The notes: a model not told the origin generated them from the letters alone. 64,000 nucleotides of DNA from CAVPGP01 sp963704025 (GCA_963704025.1 CAVPGP010000003.1:496001-560000); one strand, 5' to 3'; shown: positions 55,887-63,557, numbered from the stretch's first letter. A program made the numbers and translations.

Positions 55887-57143
55887 ATGTTCAAGGCAGG
55901 ACTGATCGCGGCGCTCGTGTGTCTCGCAGCACTCGCGGCCGTGGCGGACCATGCGACCAGCGCCTATCCGGGCGCAAACGGCCGCATCGTCTTCCAGCGG
56001 CAGGCACCGTACGAGGGGGGCTCCTCGAGCCTCTATCTGATCAATGCGGACGGGGGCGGGCTGGTCCGCCTGACGCGGGGCTCCCAGCACGACGCCCAGC
56101 CGACCTGGTCGCCGGACGGCTCGTCGATCGCGTTCGAGTCGACGCGCCGCGGCGACACCGACCTCTACGTCGTCGGTCCGGACGGAAGCGGGCTGAAGGA
56201 GCTGACGTTCTCGCTCGGCTTCGACGGCGACCCGTCGTGGGGCGGCGCCGGCACCAAGCTCGCGTTCGAGACGACCCGGAACGGCGGCTACGAGGTCTAC
56301 TCGATCAACGCCGACGGCACGGGCGAGCGGCGGCTCACCGACAACCCGGCCTACGACGCCGACCCGGCTTTCTCGCCTGACGGCTCGAAGATCGCGTTTA
56401 CGAGCGACCGCAAGGGCGGCAGGCAGGTCTGGCTGATGAACGCCGACGGTTCGAACCCGGTGCAGCTCACCAACGCGGCCAACATCGGCGGCGAGAACCC
56501 GAGCTGGAGCCCCGACGGGCGCAAGCTCGTCTTCGACTCCGACCGGCAGACGCTCGGCAACCTCGACGTCTGGGTGATGAACGCCGACGGCTCCGGTCAG
56601 ACGAAGCTGACCGACAGCCCGGCGCTGGACGCCCTGCCCGCGTATTCGCCGGACGGGAAGTCGATCGTGTTCACGAGCGATCGCGCCTCGAAGGGCAATC
56701 GCGACTTCTACGTCATGAGCTCCGACGGGCTCAACGCCACACGGCTCTATCGTGATCCGGGCTACTGGGACATGTCGGCCGACTGGGGCCCGAGCTTCGG
56801 CGCGGAGCCGTGCACGATCACGGGGACGATCAACGCGGACGTGATCGTCGGCTCGAGCGGCCGCGACGTGATCTGCGGGCTTGGCGGCAACGACACGCTG
56901 AAAGGGCTCGGCGGGGACGACGTCCTCGTCGGCGGGGGCGGCGGCGACGCCCTGATCGGGGGCTCGGGCGTCGACCGTCTGTCGGGGGGAGCCGGCGGCG
57001 ACACGCTCTACGCGAGGGACGGCAAGGTCGACGTCCTGAACGGCGGGGCAGGCCGTGACGCCGCGCAGGTGGACACGAGGAAGCAGGGCAGGCAGCGCGT
57101 GCCCACCGACCGGCTGCAGAGCGTCGAGACGCTCCTGAGGTAG
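55887..57143 (+). CDS. Secreted TolB-like beta-propeller with C-terminal RTX calcium repeats
   Basis: A signal peptide (MFKAGLIAALVCLAALAAVA) precedes about six PD40/WD40-like blades, each with a version of WSPDGSSIAFESTR (residues ~75, 120, 165, 210, 255): SPDGSKIAFTSDRKGGRQVW, SPDGRKLVFDSDR, SPDGKSIVFTSDR. After residue ~310 come RTX nonapeptides: GLGGNDTLKGLGGDDVLVGG, GGGDALIGGSGVDRLSGGAG. The RTX part should fold on binding calcium outside the cell; the propeller may bind protein or polysaccharide. A good ribosome site (AGGGGGAGG) lies upstream of ATG 55887. A large hairpin follows. The Cys pair CTITG...VICGLG is conserved in this type of tail. No type I secretion genes are nearby. Confidence 0.9.
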   Translation: MFKAGLIAALVCLAALAAVADHATSAYPGANGRIVFQRQAPYEGGSSSLYLINADGGGLVRLTRGSQHDAQPTWSPDGSSIAFESTRRGDTDLYVVGPDGSGLKELTFSLGFDGDPSWGGAGTKLAFETTRNGGYEVYSINADGTGERRLTDNPAYDADPAFSPDGSKIAFTSDRKGGRQVWLMNADGSNPVQLTNAANIGGENPSWSPDGRKLVFDSDRQTLGNLDVWVMNADGSGQTKLTDSPALDALPAYSPDGKSIVFTSDRASKGNRDFYVMSSDGLNATRLYRDPGYWDMSADWGPSFGAEPCTITGTINADVIVGSSGRDVICGLGGNDTLKGLGGDDVLVGGGGGDALIGGSGVDRLSGGAGGDTLYARDGKVDVLNGGAGRDAAQVDTRKQGRQRVPTDRLQSVETLLR

Positions 57144-57158
57144 GGGGAGGGCGACCAC

Positions 57159-57194
57159 GAGGCGGAGGCCGGCGAGGGGGCCGGCTTCCGCCTC
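57159..57194 (+). terminator. Hairpin terminator after the TolB/RTX gene
   Basis: GAGGCGGAGGCCGGC pairs with GCCGGCTTCCGCCTC (one G-T pair) around a GAGGGG loop, 16 bp after the stop. Confidence 0.8.
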
Positions 57195-57247
57195 ATTCGC
57201 TGGTCATCCGGCAGCGCTCGGGGGACGGATCGTTCCCGGGCGAGACG

Positions 57248-57548
57248 TCACTCGAAGGCGAGTCCAAGGTGCGAGAGCGCCTCTTCGGCGTAGCGTCCCT
57301 CGATCGTCGCCTCGACGATGTCCGGGTCCTTGCCGATCAGCTCGCGCGCCTTTCGACGGCAGCTCGTGGCGCGCGGCCCGCGCCGACTCGAACAGGTACG
57401 GAGCGCCCCAGCGCTCGGTCGGCTCGTCGGAGATCCAGGCCTTGAAGCGGAGCCCTTCGACCTCGACGAAGGCGTCGACGGACTCGTCGCGGAGGTGGCG
57501 GCAGAGCTCGCCGATGTTCGTCCCCGAGTCTGCGAGGCGCCAGAGGAT
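57248..57548 (-). pseudogene. Short alpha/beta-barrel-like protein, frameshifted, start unclear
   Basis: Reading leftward from ~57548 gives ILWRLADSGTNIGELCRHLR, then DESVDAFVEVEGLRFKAWIS and DEPTERWGAPYLFESARAAR. At AAA (57351-57353) the frame breaks; removing one A continues as KARELIGKDPDIVEATIEGR to LSHLGLAFE with the stop at 57248. The restored ~100 residues resemble small dimeric alpha-beta-barrel (YdhR/ABM-like) monooxygenase-type proteins, a low-confidence comparison. No ATG, GTG or TTG occurs in frame before ILW; the cupin gene ends just upstream at 57560, so the two may have been linked, or the start is also damaged. Confidence 0.5.
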
Positions 57549-57559
57549 GAAAGGAGCAG

Positions 57560-57916
57560 CTAGAACGGGCCGTGCTGCTCGTACGAGCCGCGCTTGACGC
57601 CGACGGCGATCATCGTCAGCCCGTCGGGTCCGGCGACCGGCTGGCGGACGGTCTCCGGATCGAAGCGGAAGAAGTCGCCCGCACGGCAGGGAACGTCCAT
57701 GCCGTCGACGCGGTAGATCCCGCCGCCGTTGACGATCACGTTGACCTCCTCCTGGCCCGTGCCGGTCTCGTCGTGCTCGCGGCCTTCGCTACCCGGAGGC
57801 AGCTCGTACCAGTTGATCCCGAACGCCTCCACCCCGAGCTCTCGGCGCACGAACTTCACCGCGCCGCCCGGCCCGGCGCCCGCGATCTCGTCGACGTTGA
57901 TCCGCGTCCAGGCCAT
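57560..57916 (-). CDS. Cupin-domain protein
   Basis: The 118-residue protein is a single cupin barrel: MAWTRINVDEIAGAGPGGAV, FGINWYELPPGSEGREHDET and GTGQEEVNVIVNGGGIYRVD (motif 1, G-x-EH-x(n)-E), then DVPCRAGDFFRFDPETVRQP (motif 2 area). One His and two Glu could hold a metal, although the motif 2 His is replaced in the DPETVRQP segment, so it may be a non-catalytic ligand binder. It shares 1 base (TGATG overlap) with the preceding small gene, and the frameshifted gene follows directly after its stop. Confidence 0.85.
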   Translation of the reverse strand: MAWTRINVDEIAGAGPGGAVKFVRRELGVEAFGINWYELPPGSEGREHDETGTGQEEVNVIVNGGGIYRVDGMDVPCRAGDFFRFDPETVRQPVAGPDGLTMIAVGVKRGSYEQHGPF

Positions 57917-58065
57917 CAGGCAGCCTCGGGCTGCGGCAGCCTCGCGATCAGGTTCTTGATCAGGCGCAGGACGTCCGCCTCTTCGTGTCCGAAGTCGTCG
58001 AGGTAGGCGTGCAGCGCCTCGTGGAGGAGGCGGAGCTCCTCTGCGGTGAGCTCGATCGTGTGCAT
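57916..58065 (-). CDS. 49-residue helical protein, first gene of the cupin operon
   Basis: From ATG 58065 the product is MHTIELTAEELRLLHEALHA followed by YLDDFGHEEADVLRLIKNLI and ARLPQPEAA. It is a compact, amphipathic two-helix protein with regularly spaced Leu and acidic residues, without membrane or signal features. Similar short proteins are frequent in Thermoleophilia-like genomes and have no assigned role. TAGGAT ends 7 nt before the start, which supports this ATG over the longer upstream reading. The stop overlaps the cupin start as TGATG. Confidence 0.7.
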   Translation of the reverse strand: MHTIELTAEELRLLHEALHAYLDDFGHEEADVLRLIKNLIARLPQPEAA

Positions 58066-58072
58066 GGACACG

Positions 58073-58078
58073 ATCCTA
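58073..58078 (-). promoter_or_regulatory. Putative -10 element TAGGAT (leaderless 49-residue gene)
   Basis: TAGGAT on the minus strand ends 7 nt before the ATG at 58065. Confidence 0.5.
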
Positions 58079-58171
58079 CGCGCGCAGCCGGATCGGACGA
58101 TGCTGGAGTCTCTGCGGTCGAATGGGGCCCGTGTCGTGTCCGGCGACGACCCCCTCGCCGCCGCTCGGCGA

Positions 58172-59743
58172 TCACATCCGGAAGACGCCGAAGGTCGTCT
58201 CGGGGATCGGCGCATTCAGCGCCGCCGATATGCCGAGTGCCAGCACGCGCCGCGTGTCCATCGGGTCGATGATCCCGTCGTCCCAGAGCCGCGCCGTCGA
58301 GTAGTACGGGCTCCCCTCCTCCTCGTACTTCGCGCGGATCTCGTCAGGGTCGGCGTTCCCCACCATGGAGAGGACCGTCGCAGCCTGCTCGCCGCCCATC
58401 ACCGAGATGCGTGCATTCGGCCACATCCAGAGCTGACGCGGGGAGTAGGCGCGGCCCGCCATCCCGTAGTTGCCCGCCCCGAACGAGCCGCCCGTGACGA
58501 CGGTGAACTTCGGCACCTCGGCGCACGCGACTGCCATCACGAGCTTCGCCCCGTCGCGGGCGATCCCGCCGGCCTCGTACTCCTTGCCGACCATGAAGCC
58601 GGTGATGTTCTGGAGGAAGACGAGCGGCACCTTGCGCTTGCACGCAAGCTCGATGAAGTGCGCTCCCTTCTGCGCCGATTCCGCGAAGAGGACGCCGTTG
58701 TTCGCCAGGATGCCGACGGGAAAGCCCTCGATGTGGGCCCAGCCGCAAACCAGCGTCTCGCCGTAAAGGGTCTTGAACTCGTCGAAGCGCGAGCCGTCGA
58801 CGATCCTGGCGATCACCTCGCGGGCGTCCAGCTGCGTGCGGAAGTCCTCGGGGATCAGGCCGTAGAGCTCGGCCGGGTCCAGCGCCGGGGGCTCGGGCGC
58901 GGCGACGGCCCATGGATACCTGTGGGCCGACCCATGGTTACCTGTATGTAGGTTCGCGACGATCCGCCGAGCGATCGCGAGCGCGTGCTCGTCCGAGGTT
59001 GCGTAGTGGTCGGCGACCCCGGACTGCCGCGCGTGGACGTCTGCGCCGCCCAGCTCCTCGGCGGTCACGTCCTGGCCGGTGGCCGCCTTGACGAGCGGCG
59101 GGCCGCCGATGAAGATCGTGCCGGTGCCGCGGACGATGATGGTTTCGTCCGACATCGCGGGGACATAGGCGCCGCCGGCGGTGCACGACCCCATCACGGC
59201 CGCGATCTGCGGGATGCCGGCGGCCGACATGCGCGCCTGGTTGTAGAAGATCCGCCCGAAGTGGTCGCGGTCCGGAAAGACCTCGTCCTGGAGCGGCAGG
59301 AAGGCGCCGCCGGAATCGACGAGGTAGAGGCACGGGAGGCGGTTCTGCTCGGCAACCTCCTGCGCGCGCAGATGCTTCTTGACCGTGAGTGGGAAGTACG
59401 ACCCGCCCTTGACGGTCGCGTCGTTCGCGACGATCACGCATTCGCTTCCCTCGACGACGCCGATCCCGGTGACGATCCCCGCCGACGGTGCCTGCATCTC
59501 GTAGATGCCCCAGGCGGCGAGCGCGTTCAGCTCGAGGAAGGCGCTGCCCGGGTCGACCAGCCTCTCGATGCGCTCGCGCGCCGGCAGCTTGCCGCGAGAG
59601 CGGTGCCGTTCCAAGGCCTCCGTCCCGCCGCCCGCCGCGACGAGCGCCGTCCGCCCGCGGAGCTCGGCGACGAGCGCCTCCATCCGCTCTCGCCTGCGCT
59701 CGAAGGGCTCGTCTCGCTCGACGCTCGACTCCAGCAGGGCCAT
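58172..59743 (-). CDS. Acyl-CoA carboxylase carboxyltransferase subunit (methylcrotonyl-CoA carboxylase beta-like)
   Basis: The 523-residue subunit has both crotonase-like halves. The N-half shows FLELNALAAWGIYEMQAPSA, NDATVKGGSYFPLTVKKHLR, LYLVDSGGAFLPLQDEVFPD and MGSCTAGGAYVPAMSDETII; the C-half shows LVFLQNITGFMVGKEYEAGG, IARDGAKLVMAVACAEVPKF and SFGAGNYGMAGRAYSPRQLW. QNITGFMVGKEYEAGG is typical of methylcrotonyl/geranyl-CoA carboxylase beta. The biotin subunit is not adjacent; the one at 42495-44114 may serve. The linker between the halves (HTGNHGSAHRYPWAV) is encoded by two diverged 22-bp copies containing ACAGGTA(A/T)CCATGGG (58909-58945). ATG 59743 follows TAGTCT by 8 nt. Confidence 0.92.
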   Translation of the reverse strand: MALLESSVERDEPFERRRERMEALVAELRGRTALVAAGGGTEALERHRSRGKLPARERIERLVDPGSAFLELNALAAWGIYEMQAPSAGIVTGIGVVEGSECVIVANDATVKGGSYFPLTVKKHLRAQEVAEQNRLPCLYLVDSGGAFLPLQDEVFPDRDHFGRIFYNQARMSAAGIPQIAAVMGSCTAGGAYVPAMSDETIIVRGTGTIFIGGPPLVKAATGQDVTAEELGGADVHARQSGVADHYATSDEHALAIARRIVANLHTGNHGSAHRYPWAVAAPEPPALDPAELYGLIPEDFRTQLDAREVIARIVDGSRFDEFKTLYGETLVCGWAHIEGFPVGILANNGVLFAESAQKGAHFIELACKRKVPLVFLQNITGFMVGKEYEAGGIARDGAKLVMAVACAEVPKFTVVTGGSFGAGNYGMAGRAYSPRQLWMWPNARISVMGGEQAATVLSMVGNADPDEIRAKYEEEGSPYYSTARLWDDGIIDPMDTRRVLALGISAALNAPIPETTFGVFRM

Positions 59744-59751
59744 CGGGGAGC

Positions 59752-59757
59752 AGACTA
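59752..59757 (-). promoter_or_regulatory. Putative -10 element TAGTCT (leaderless carboxyltransferase)
   Basis: TAGTCT on the minus strand ends 8 nt before the ATG at 59743. Confidence 0.5.
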
Positions 59758-59976
59758 GCTCCGCCGCACACGCTTTCCGACGTTGTGGCATCGTTCCCTC
59801 TGCCGGGGTCTGCTCCTCGCCGTGCCGCAGGGCGAGTCGAGTAGCCCCGGCCTTTTCGGCCACGGATCCCTCGAACGAGTGATTTGCAGCGCACTCCCCC
59901 GAATGAGCGTTACCGAAAGCGCCCCGGCAGCCGACTCTGAGAGCGTCCGCCGCACCCTGAGGAGGGAAATCAGACG

Positions 59977-60147
59977 ATGCTGAAGAGAAAGCTTGTGGTC
60001 GTTGCGCTCGTCGTGCTCGGTTTCGCCGCGCAGAGCGTCCCGGCCATGGCAGCCCGTGGCTGGCAGCCCGGGAAGGCCCCGAGCGAGCAGACGAGGGGAC
60101 CCTTCGCGGATCATCCGGTCAAGGGCTTCTCCGACGGCCCCCGCTAA
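59977..60147 (+). CDS. 56-residue secreted peptide
   Basis: ATG 59977 is preceded by GAGGAGGGAAA. A typical Sec signal (MLKRKLVVVALVVLGFAAQS, then VPAMA) would be cut after AMA, releasing about 31 residues: ARGWQPGKAPSEQTRGPFAD then HPVKGFSDGPR. The mature peptide is hydrophilic, has one Trp and no Cys. The stop TAA is rare in this GC-rich window. A perfect 15-bp terminator hairpin follows 45 bp downstream, which supports a real short gene. Function unknown: it may be a structural, signalling or antimicrobial peptide. No processing or export genes lie beside it. Confidence 0.65.
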   Translation: MLKRKLVVVALVVLGFAAQSVPAMAARGWQPGKAPSEQTRGPFADHPVKGFSDGPR

Positions 60148-60192
60148 GCCGCGTCCCTCCCCGGACTGCGGCACGGCAACGGCCTTAGATGT

Positions 60193-60226
60193 CGACACGA
60201 GCCCCGCGCAAGCGGGGCTCGTGTCG
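60193..60226 (+). terminator. Perfect 15-bp hairpin terminator of the 56-residue peptide gene
   Basis: CGACACGAGCCCCGC pairs with GCGGGGCTCGTGTCG around a GCAA tetraloop and is followed by TTTA. Confidence 0.88.
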
Positions 60227-60320
60227 TTTACCGCTCGTTTAGCGAACCTGAGCCGTGGGCTCGCACCGTGGTTCCAGTGACCGACTGCGACAGGCGGTCG
60301 GGCGACGGAAAGGAGCCAGG

Positions 60321-60770
60321 GTGAATCTCTGGAGGATCATGAAGATGCAGGCCGCCCTCGCGCTCGTCGTCGCGGCCGCGGTCACGCAGGCCGCGCAAGC
60401 GAAGCCCATCCCGAGCAACCGCGCCGTCGGTCCGCGGACCGAGCTGGCGCAGGGGCCGTTGGCCGGACCCTGGTACACGCCGCAGGAACTGCGGTCGCTG
60501 GGGGATTTCAGCGCCCTGACGTTGCAGCAGCGGCACCAGTACCTGCGGTCGGTTGAGCCGGGCTCGAGCGCGCGCGACAACGACAGGCACGAGCAGCTCC
60601 TCCGCGGCCTTGCGGCCACGGTGCACGATCGGCCTGTCGCGAGCTCCACGGGCTCCGACTGGAGCACGGCGCGCGCCGGCGGGCTCGGTGCGATGGGCCT
60701 CGCCCTGCTTTCGGCGGGCGGGCTGCTTCTCGCCGGGAGACGCCGGAGGCAGAAGCCGGCCCTCCTCTAG
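60321..60770 (+). CDS. Secreted, C-terminally membrane-anchored protein of unknown function
   Basis: GTG 60321 follows AAGGAG at the correct distance. The 149-residue product has a signal peptide (NLWRIMKMQAALALVVAAAV, cut after AQA), a soluble region of ~85 residues (GPRTELAQGPLAGPWYTPQE, LTLQQRHQYLRSVEP), and a C-terminal helix GLGAMGLALLSAGGLLLAGR followed by RRRRQK. That arrangement resembles sortase-type anchors but there is no LPxTG, so it is probably retained by the helix alone. No family is recognised. WYTPQELRSLGDFSALTLQQ suggests a small helical domain. It is bounded by terminators on both sides and is monocistronic. Confidence 0.7.
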   Translation: MNLWRIMKMQAALALVVAAAVTQAAQAKPIPSNRAVGPRTELAQGPLAGPWYTPQELRSLGDFSALTLQQRHQYLRSVEPGSSARDNDRHEQLLRGLAATVHDRPVASSTGSDWSTARAGGLGAMGLALLSAGGLLLAGRRRRQKPALL

Positions 60771-60789
60771 GGCACGCGGCAGGACCACT

Positions 60790-60816
60790 CGGAACCCGCT
60801 CCACGAGCGGGTTCCG
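60790..60816. terminator. Hairpin terminator between convergent genes
   Basis: CGGAACCCGCT pairs with AGCGGGTTCCG around CCACG, between the anchored-protein gene and the K+ channel gene. Confidence 0.8.
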
Positions 60817-60835
60817 ACGCCGCGAATGCGATCAC

Positions 60836-61276
60836 CTACGGGCGTCGGTCCAGCGCGGCTTCGATGCGTGCCAGGCGCTCGTCTATCTTCCGAAGCTCGT
60901 CCGCAGGTGGAGCGTCGCCCTCGGGTCGCTGCTGCTGCCTCGACTGGGCCACGAACGAGCTCGTGATCGACGCGGTGATCACCGTGACGAAGCCGATCCC
61001 CAGCAGCATCACGAGGGCCGCCAGGAGCTTGCCGGCCGTGTTTGCCGGGACCTGGTCGCCGTAGCCCACTGTCGTGACGGTCTGGACGGCCCACCACAGC
61101 CCGGCCCACGGCGATGAAAAGCTCTTCCCGTCGACGACGGTCATCAGCAGCCCTGTGCCGAAGGTGATCGCGGTCGTGACGCTGGCGATCACGATCGCGG
61201 CCCCTCTGGGAGTCGTCGTGCGCCCGAGCTGACGATCGAGCCTGCTCTCGATTCTCGATTCCGGTGCGTGTGCCAT
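60836..61276 (-). CDS. Two-helix potassium channel
   Basis: The 146-residue protein has helix 1 (AAIVIASVTTAITFGTGLLM), a pore loop WAGLWWAVQTVTTVGYGDQV with the K+ selectivity filter TVGYGD, and helix 2 (LAALVMLLGIGFVTVITASI). A charged C-terminal helix of ~40 residues (DELRKIDERLARIEAALDRR) looks like a coiled coil for tetramer assembly. There is no RCK/TrkA-N domain and no voltage-sensor helices, so it is a minimal KcsA-like channel. Start ATG 61276 gives a 30-residue basic N-terminus. Gating signal unknown. Confidence 0.92.
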   Translation of the reverse strand: MAHAPESRIESRLDRQLGRTTTPRGAAIVIASVTTAITFGTGLLMTVVDGKSFSSPWAGLWWAVQTVTTVGYGDQVPANTAGKLLAALVMLLGIGFVTVITASITSSFVAQSRQQQRPEGDAPPADELRKIDERLARIEAALDRRP

Positions 61277-61344
61277 CAGGGTCGAGTTCTCGCCCGCCCA
61301 AGCCGGTCCTCCCGAGCCGTTCGTCGAGCCACGGGCGATCCAAA

Positions 61345-62133
61345 TCAGGCGAGCTCGACCGCGTCGCCGATCGGCAGCCAGCGGATGCGCCGCCGGACGT
61401 CCTCAGGCGCCCGCGCGAACTCGCGCTCGATCGCCTCACGTCCCTGCCGGAAGTGCTTCCAGCCCTCGTAGTGGATGGGGATCGCGGTTCGAGGGCGGAT
61501 GAGGCTGCACAGCTCCACGGCGTCCCGGGCCGTCATGGTGTAGCGCACCGGCCCCGTGACCGGGAACTGCACGCCTCCGAGGTGCAGGATGGCGGTGTCG
61601 ATCTGCACGCGGGCGGCGACCTGGCGAACGCCTTCGTAGAGCACGGTGTCGCCGGAGATCCAGAGGACGCCGTGCTGCTGGTCGTCCCAGCGGAGCGCGA
61701 AGCCGACGACGTCGCCGATGATCGGGTGGGAGAGCGGCGGCCCGTGCCGGCAGGGCGTGGCGGTGACCTCGATCGCCGGGCGCCCGGACGTCTCGAGCTG
61801 CGTGGCCTGCCACGGCTCGAGGCCGCGCGCGGTGCCGCCGAGCCGCTCCGCGCCCGAAGCGGTGGTGATGACGGCGCCGGCCTCAGGGAGCAGGGCCCGG
61901 CCGGCCGGGTCGAGGTTGTCGCCGTGGTGGTCGTGCGTGAGCAGGACGGCGTCGATCGGGAGGAGCTCGGCGGCGCCGATCGCCGGTCCGGCCAGCTTGC
62001 GCGAGGAGGTGCCCCAGCCGAAGTTGTACTTTCGGCCCGGCGGATCGAACGTCGGATCGGTCAGCAGCCGCCAGCCGCCGACTTCGATCAGTGCGGTCGG
62101 CCCGCCGATGTGGGTGATCCGGACGCCCGTCAC
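61345..62133 (-). CDS. Metallo-beta-lactamase-fold hydrolase (UlaG/YcfP-like L-ascorbate lactonase type)
   Basis: The 262-residue protein has the UlaG-like MBL arrangement: MTGVRITHIGGPTALIEVGG, GWRLLTDPTFDPPG, VLLTHDHHGDNLDPAGRALL (metal motif HDHHGD), ATPCRHGPPLSHPIIGD, VLWISGDTVLYEGVRQV and IPIHYEGWKHFRQG. This is the complete set of ligands. Relatives hydrolyse lactones or phosphodiesters and the exact substrate is unknown. GTG 62133 is the start. It is in the same direction as the alpha/beta hydrolase gene 34 bp upstream, and both may form a small detoxification or catabolic unit. Confidence 0.88.
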   Translation of the reverse strand: MTGVRITHIGGPTALIEVGGWRLLTDPTFDPPGRKYNFGWGTSSRKLAGPAIGAAELLPIDAVLLTHDHHGDNLDPAGRALLPEAGAVITTASGAERLGGTARGLEPWQATQLETSGRPAIEVTATPCRHGPPLSHPIIGDVVGFALRWDDQQHGVLWISGDTVLYEGVRQVAARVQIDTAILHLGGVQFPVTGPVRYTMTARDAVELCSLIRPRTAIPIHYEGWKHFRQGREAIEREFARAPEDVRRRIRWLPIGDAVELA

Positions 62134-62167
62134 GTGCGGGCGGGTGAGGCGGCTGGTCGTTCTCGGA

Positions 62168-63007
62168 TCACAAGGAGTTCGCAGACCTCGCGGTCGCCCC
62201 GGTCGCGTGGGCGAGGGCCCACTCCAGGGCGTCGTCGGCGACCTCTTCCCAGCCGTCCTGAGCCGGCATGAGGTGCGCGCGGCCCTCGTACTCCTTGATC
62301 TCGGTGACCGTACTCGACTTGTAGTGCTTCTTGTTGGACCGCTGGATGACCGGCGGCATGAGGTGATCCTCGCTCCCCGACATGAACAGGAGCGGAGCCC
62401 GGTCGTCGTTTCGGTAGTCGACCCACGCGTCCTGGTGCCCGGGCTGGAAGTTGGCGAGCACGATGCCCCACAGGATCCCTCCCGATGCCGGAACGGCGTA
62501 ACGCTCGTAGAGCGCCCGGGAGTCTTCCTCGCTGAAGGTGTTCGTGAACGCGTAGTGCCATTGCTCGTGCGTGAGCCCGACGGCGCGGTGGCGGTTGGCC
62601 GGATTCTTGAGGACCGGGAACGTCGACCTGATCTGCGAGAGCGGCAGGGCGCGGACGCCCTCGGTCGGAGCGGAGTTGATGGCCACGCCCACGGCCCCGA
62701 AGCCGTGGTCGAGGAGGATCTGCACGAAGGTGCCGCCGGCGGAATGGCCGATCAGGATGGGCGGTGCCTCCAGCGCGCCGATGACCGACTCGAGATGCTC
62801 GACGACCGCAGGCACCGTCAGCGCCTCGATCGGCGAGGGGTCCGCGTTGAGCGCCTCGACCTCGACCTCGAAGCCCGGGTAGGCGGGGGCGAGGACGCGG
62901 TAGCCGGCTTGCTCGTACCGCTCGATCCAGTGCTCCCAGCTCCGGGGCGTCACCCAGAAGCCGTGGATCAGGACGATGGTGTCCGGCGTCGTCGGGTCGG
63001 TGCTCAT
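62168..63007 (-). CDS. Alpha/beta hydrolase
   Basis: The 279-residue protein starts at ATG 63007 (MSTDPTTPDTIVLIHGFWVT), supported by GGAGGGG 5 nt upstream. The oxyanion strand LIHGFW, the nucleophile elbow ILIGHSAGGTFVQILLDHGF (Ser in GHSAGG), and the late acid/His region (LLFMSGSEDHLMPPVIQRSN, EGRAHLMPAQDGWEEVADDA) complete the triad Ser-Asp-His. It resembles haloperoxidase-type or EstA-like esterases common in soil bacteria. Cytoplasmic, since no signal is present. Its 3' end is followed by the MBL gene at 62133. Confidence 0.9.
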   Translation of the reverse strand: MSTDPTTPDTIVLIHGFWVTPRSWEHWIERYEQAGYRVLAPAYPGFEVEVEALNADPSPIEALTVPAVVEHLESVIGALEAPPILIGHSAGGTFVQILLDHGFGAVGVAINSAPTEGVRALPLSQIRSTFPVLKNPANRHRAVGLTHEQWHYAFTNTFSEEDSRALYERYAVPASGGILWGIVLANFQPGHQDAWVDYRNDDRAPLLFMSGSEDHLMPPVIQRSNKKHYKSSTVTEIKEYEGRAHLMPAQDGWEEVADDALEWALAHATGATARSANSL

Positions 63008-63235
63008 GTCATCCCCTCCAGGCTCGCGTTTGCCGTGCGTTCCGTTCGCGGCCGTCCCCTCGACCACGAGCTGCGACGGTACACCCCCCGAATTGTGCTC
63101 GCATCGGTCGCGTGACCGAAGTAGCTCATCGCCGGACCCTGTCGGCCGAGCAGGGTTCCTCTCTTATCCGGCCGATGGCCACCGCGACTGTAATCGTCAA
63201 GCAAGGCCGCGTCGCGGCCTCTCTCGATGATGAAG

Positions 63236-63261
63236 AAAAGCCCTGCACCTGCAGGGCTTTT
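63236..63261 (-). terminator. Terminator of tRNA-Trp
   Basis: AAAAGCCCTGCA and TGCAGGGCTTTT pair over about 11-12 bp. In the minus direction the stem ends in TTTT followed by CTTC, 7 nt after the tRNA 3' end, a good intrinsic terminator. Confidence 0.85.
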
Positions 63262-63267
63262 CCACCA

Positions 63268-63340
63268 CAGGGGAGACAGGACTCGAACCTGCAACCCCCG
63301 GTTTTGGAGACCGGTGCTCTACCAATTGAGCTACTCCCCT
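63268..63340 (-). tRNA. trnW: tRNA-Trp (anticodon CCA)
   Basis: The complement reads AGGGGAG...CTCCCCT for the 7-bp acceptor stem with discriminator G, a D-arm around TAGCTCAATTGGTAGAGCA, an anticodon stem CCGGT/ACCGG closing the loop CTCCAAA (anticodon CCA), and a T-arm with GGTTCGAGTCC. All four stems pair. The 3' CCA is not encoded. A TAGAAT hexamer about 14 nt upstream (63354-63359, minus strand) could be the -10 element, and a terminator follows directly. Confidence 0.95.
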
Positions 63341-63391
63341 TCGGGGCCCGGCCATTCTAGCCGCGTCGCGGGCGGGACTAGATTTGCACCT

Positions 63392-63553
63392 GTGGCGATG
63401 GGCCTGCTCTTCACGGCGATCACGCTCGCCTTTGCCGGGATCGCGGTGGCGGCGGCGCTTGCCGGCGTCTGGGTCGTCGCGCTGGCCGCCGGCGCACTCG
63501 GTGCCTGGATGTCCACCCTCGCCATTTCCGCACTGAGGAGAACGCGCAGGTAG
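63392..63553 (+). CDS. 53-residue membrane protein
   Basis: From GTG 63392 (or ATG 63398) the product is MAMGLLFTAITLAFAGIAVA, then a continuing hydrophobic region ending LGAWMSTLAISALRRTRR. Two transmembrane helices with a short Ala/Gly turn and a positively charged C-terminus are expected (inside-positive). It has no recognisable family and lies 16 bp upstream of the sigma-factor gene on the same strand, so they may be co-transcribed, although the sigma gene has its own -10 box. Confidence 0.6.
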   Translation: MAMGLLFTAITLAFAGIAVAAALAGVWVVALAAGALGAWMSTLAISALRRTRR

Positions 63554-63557
63554 CGCG

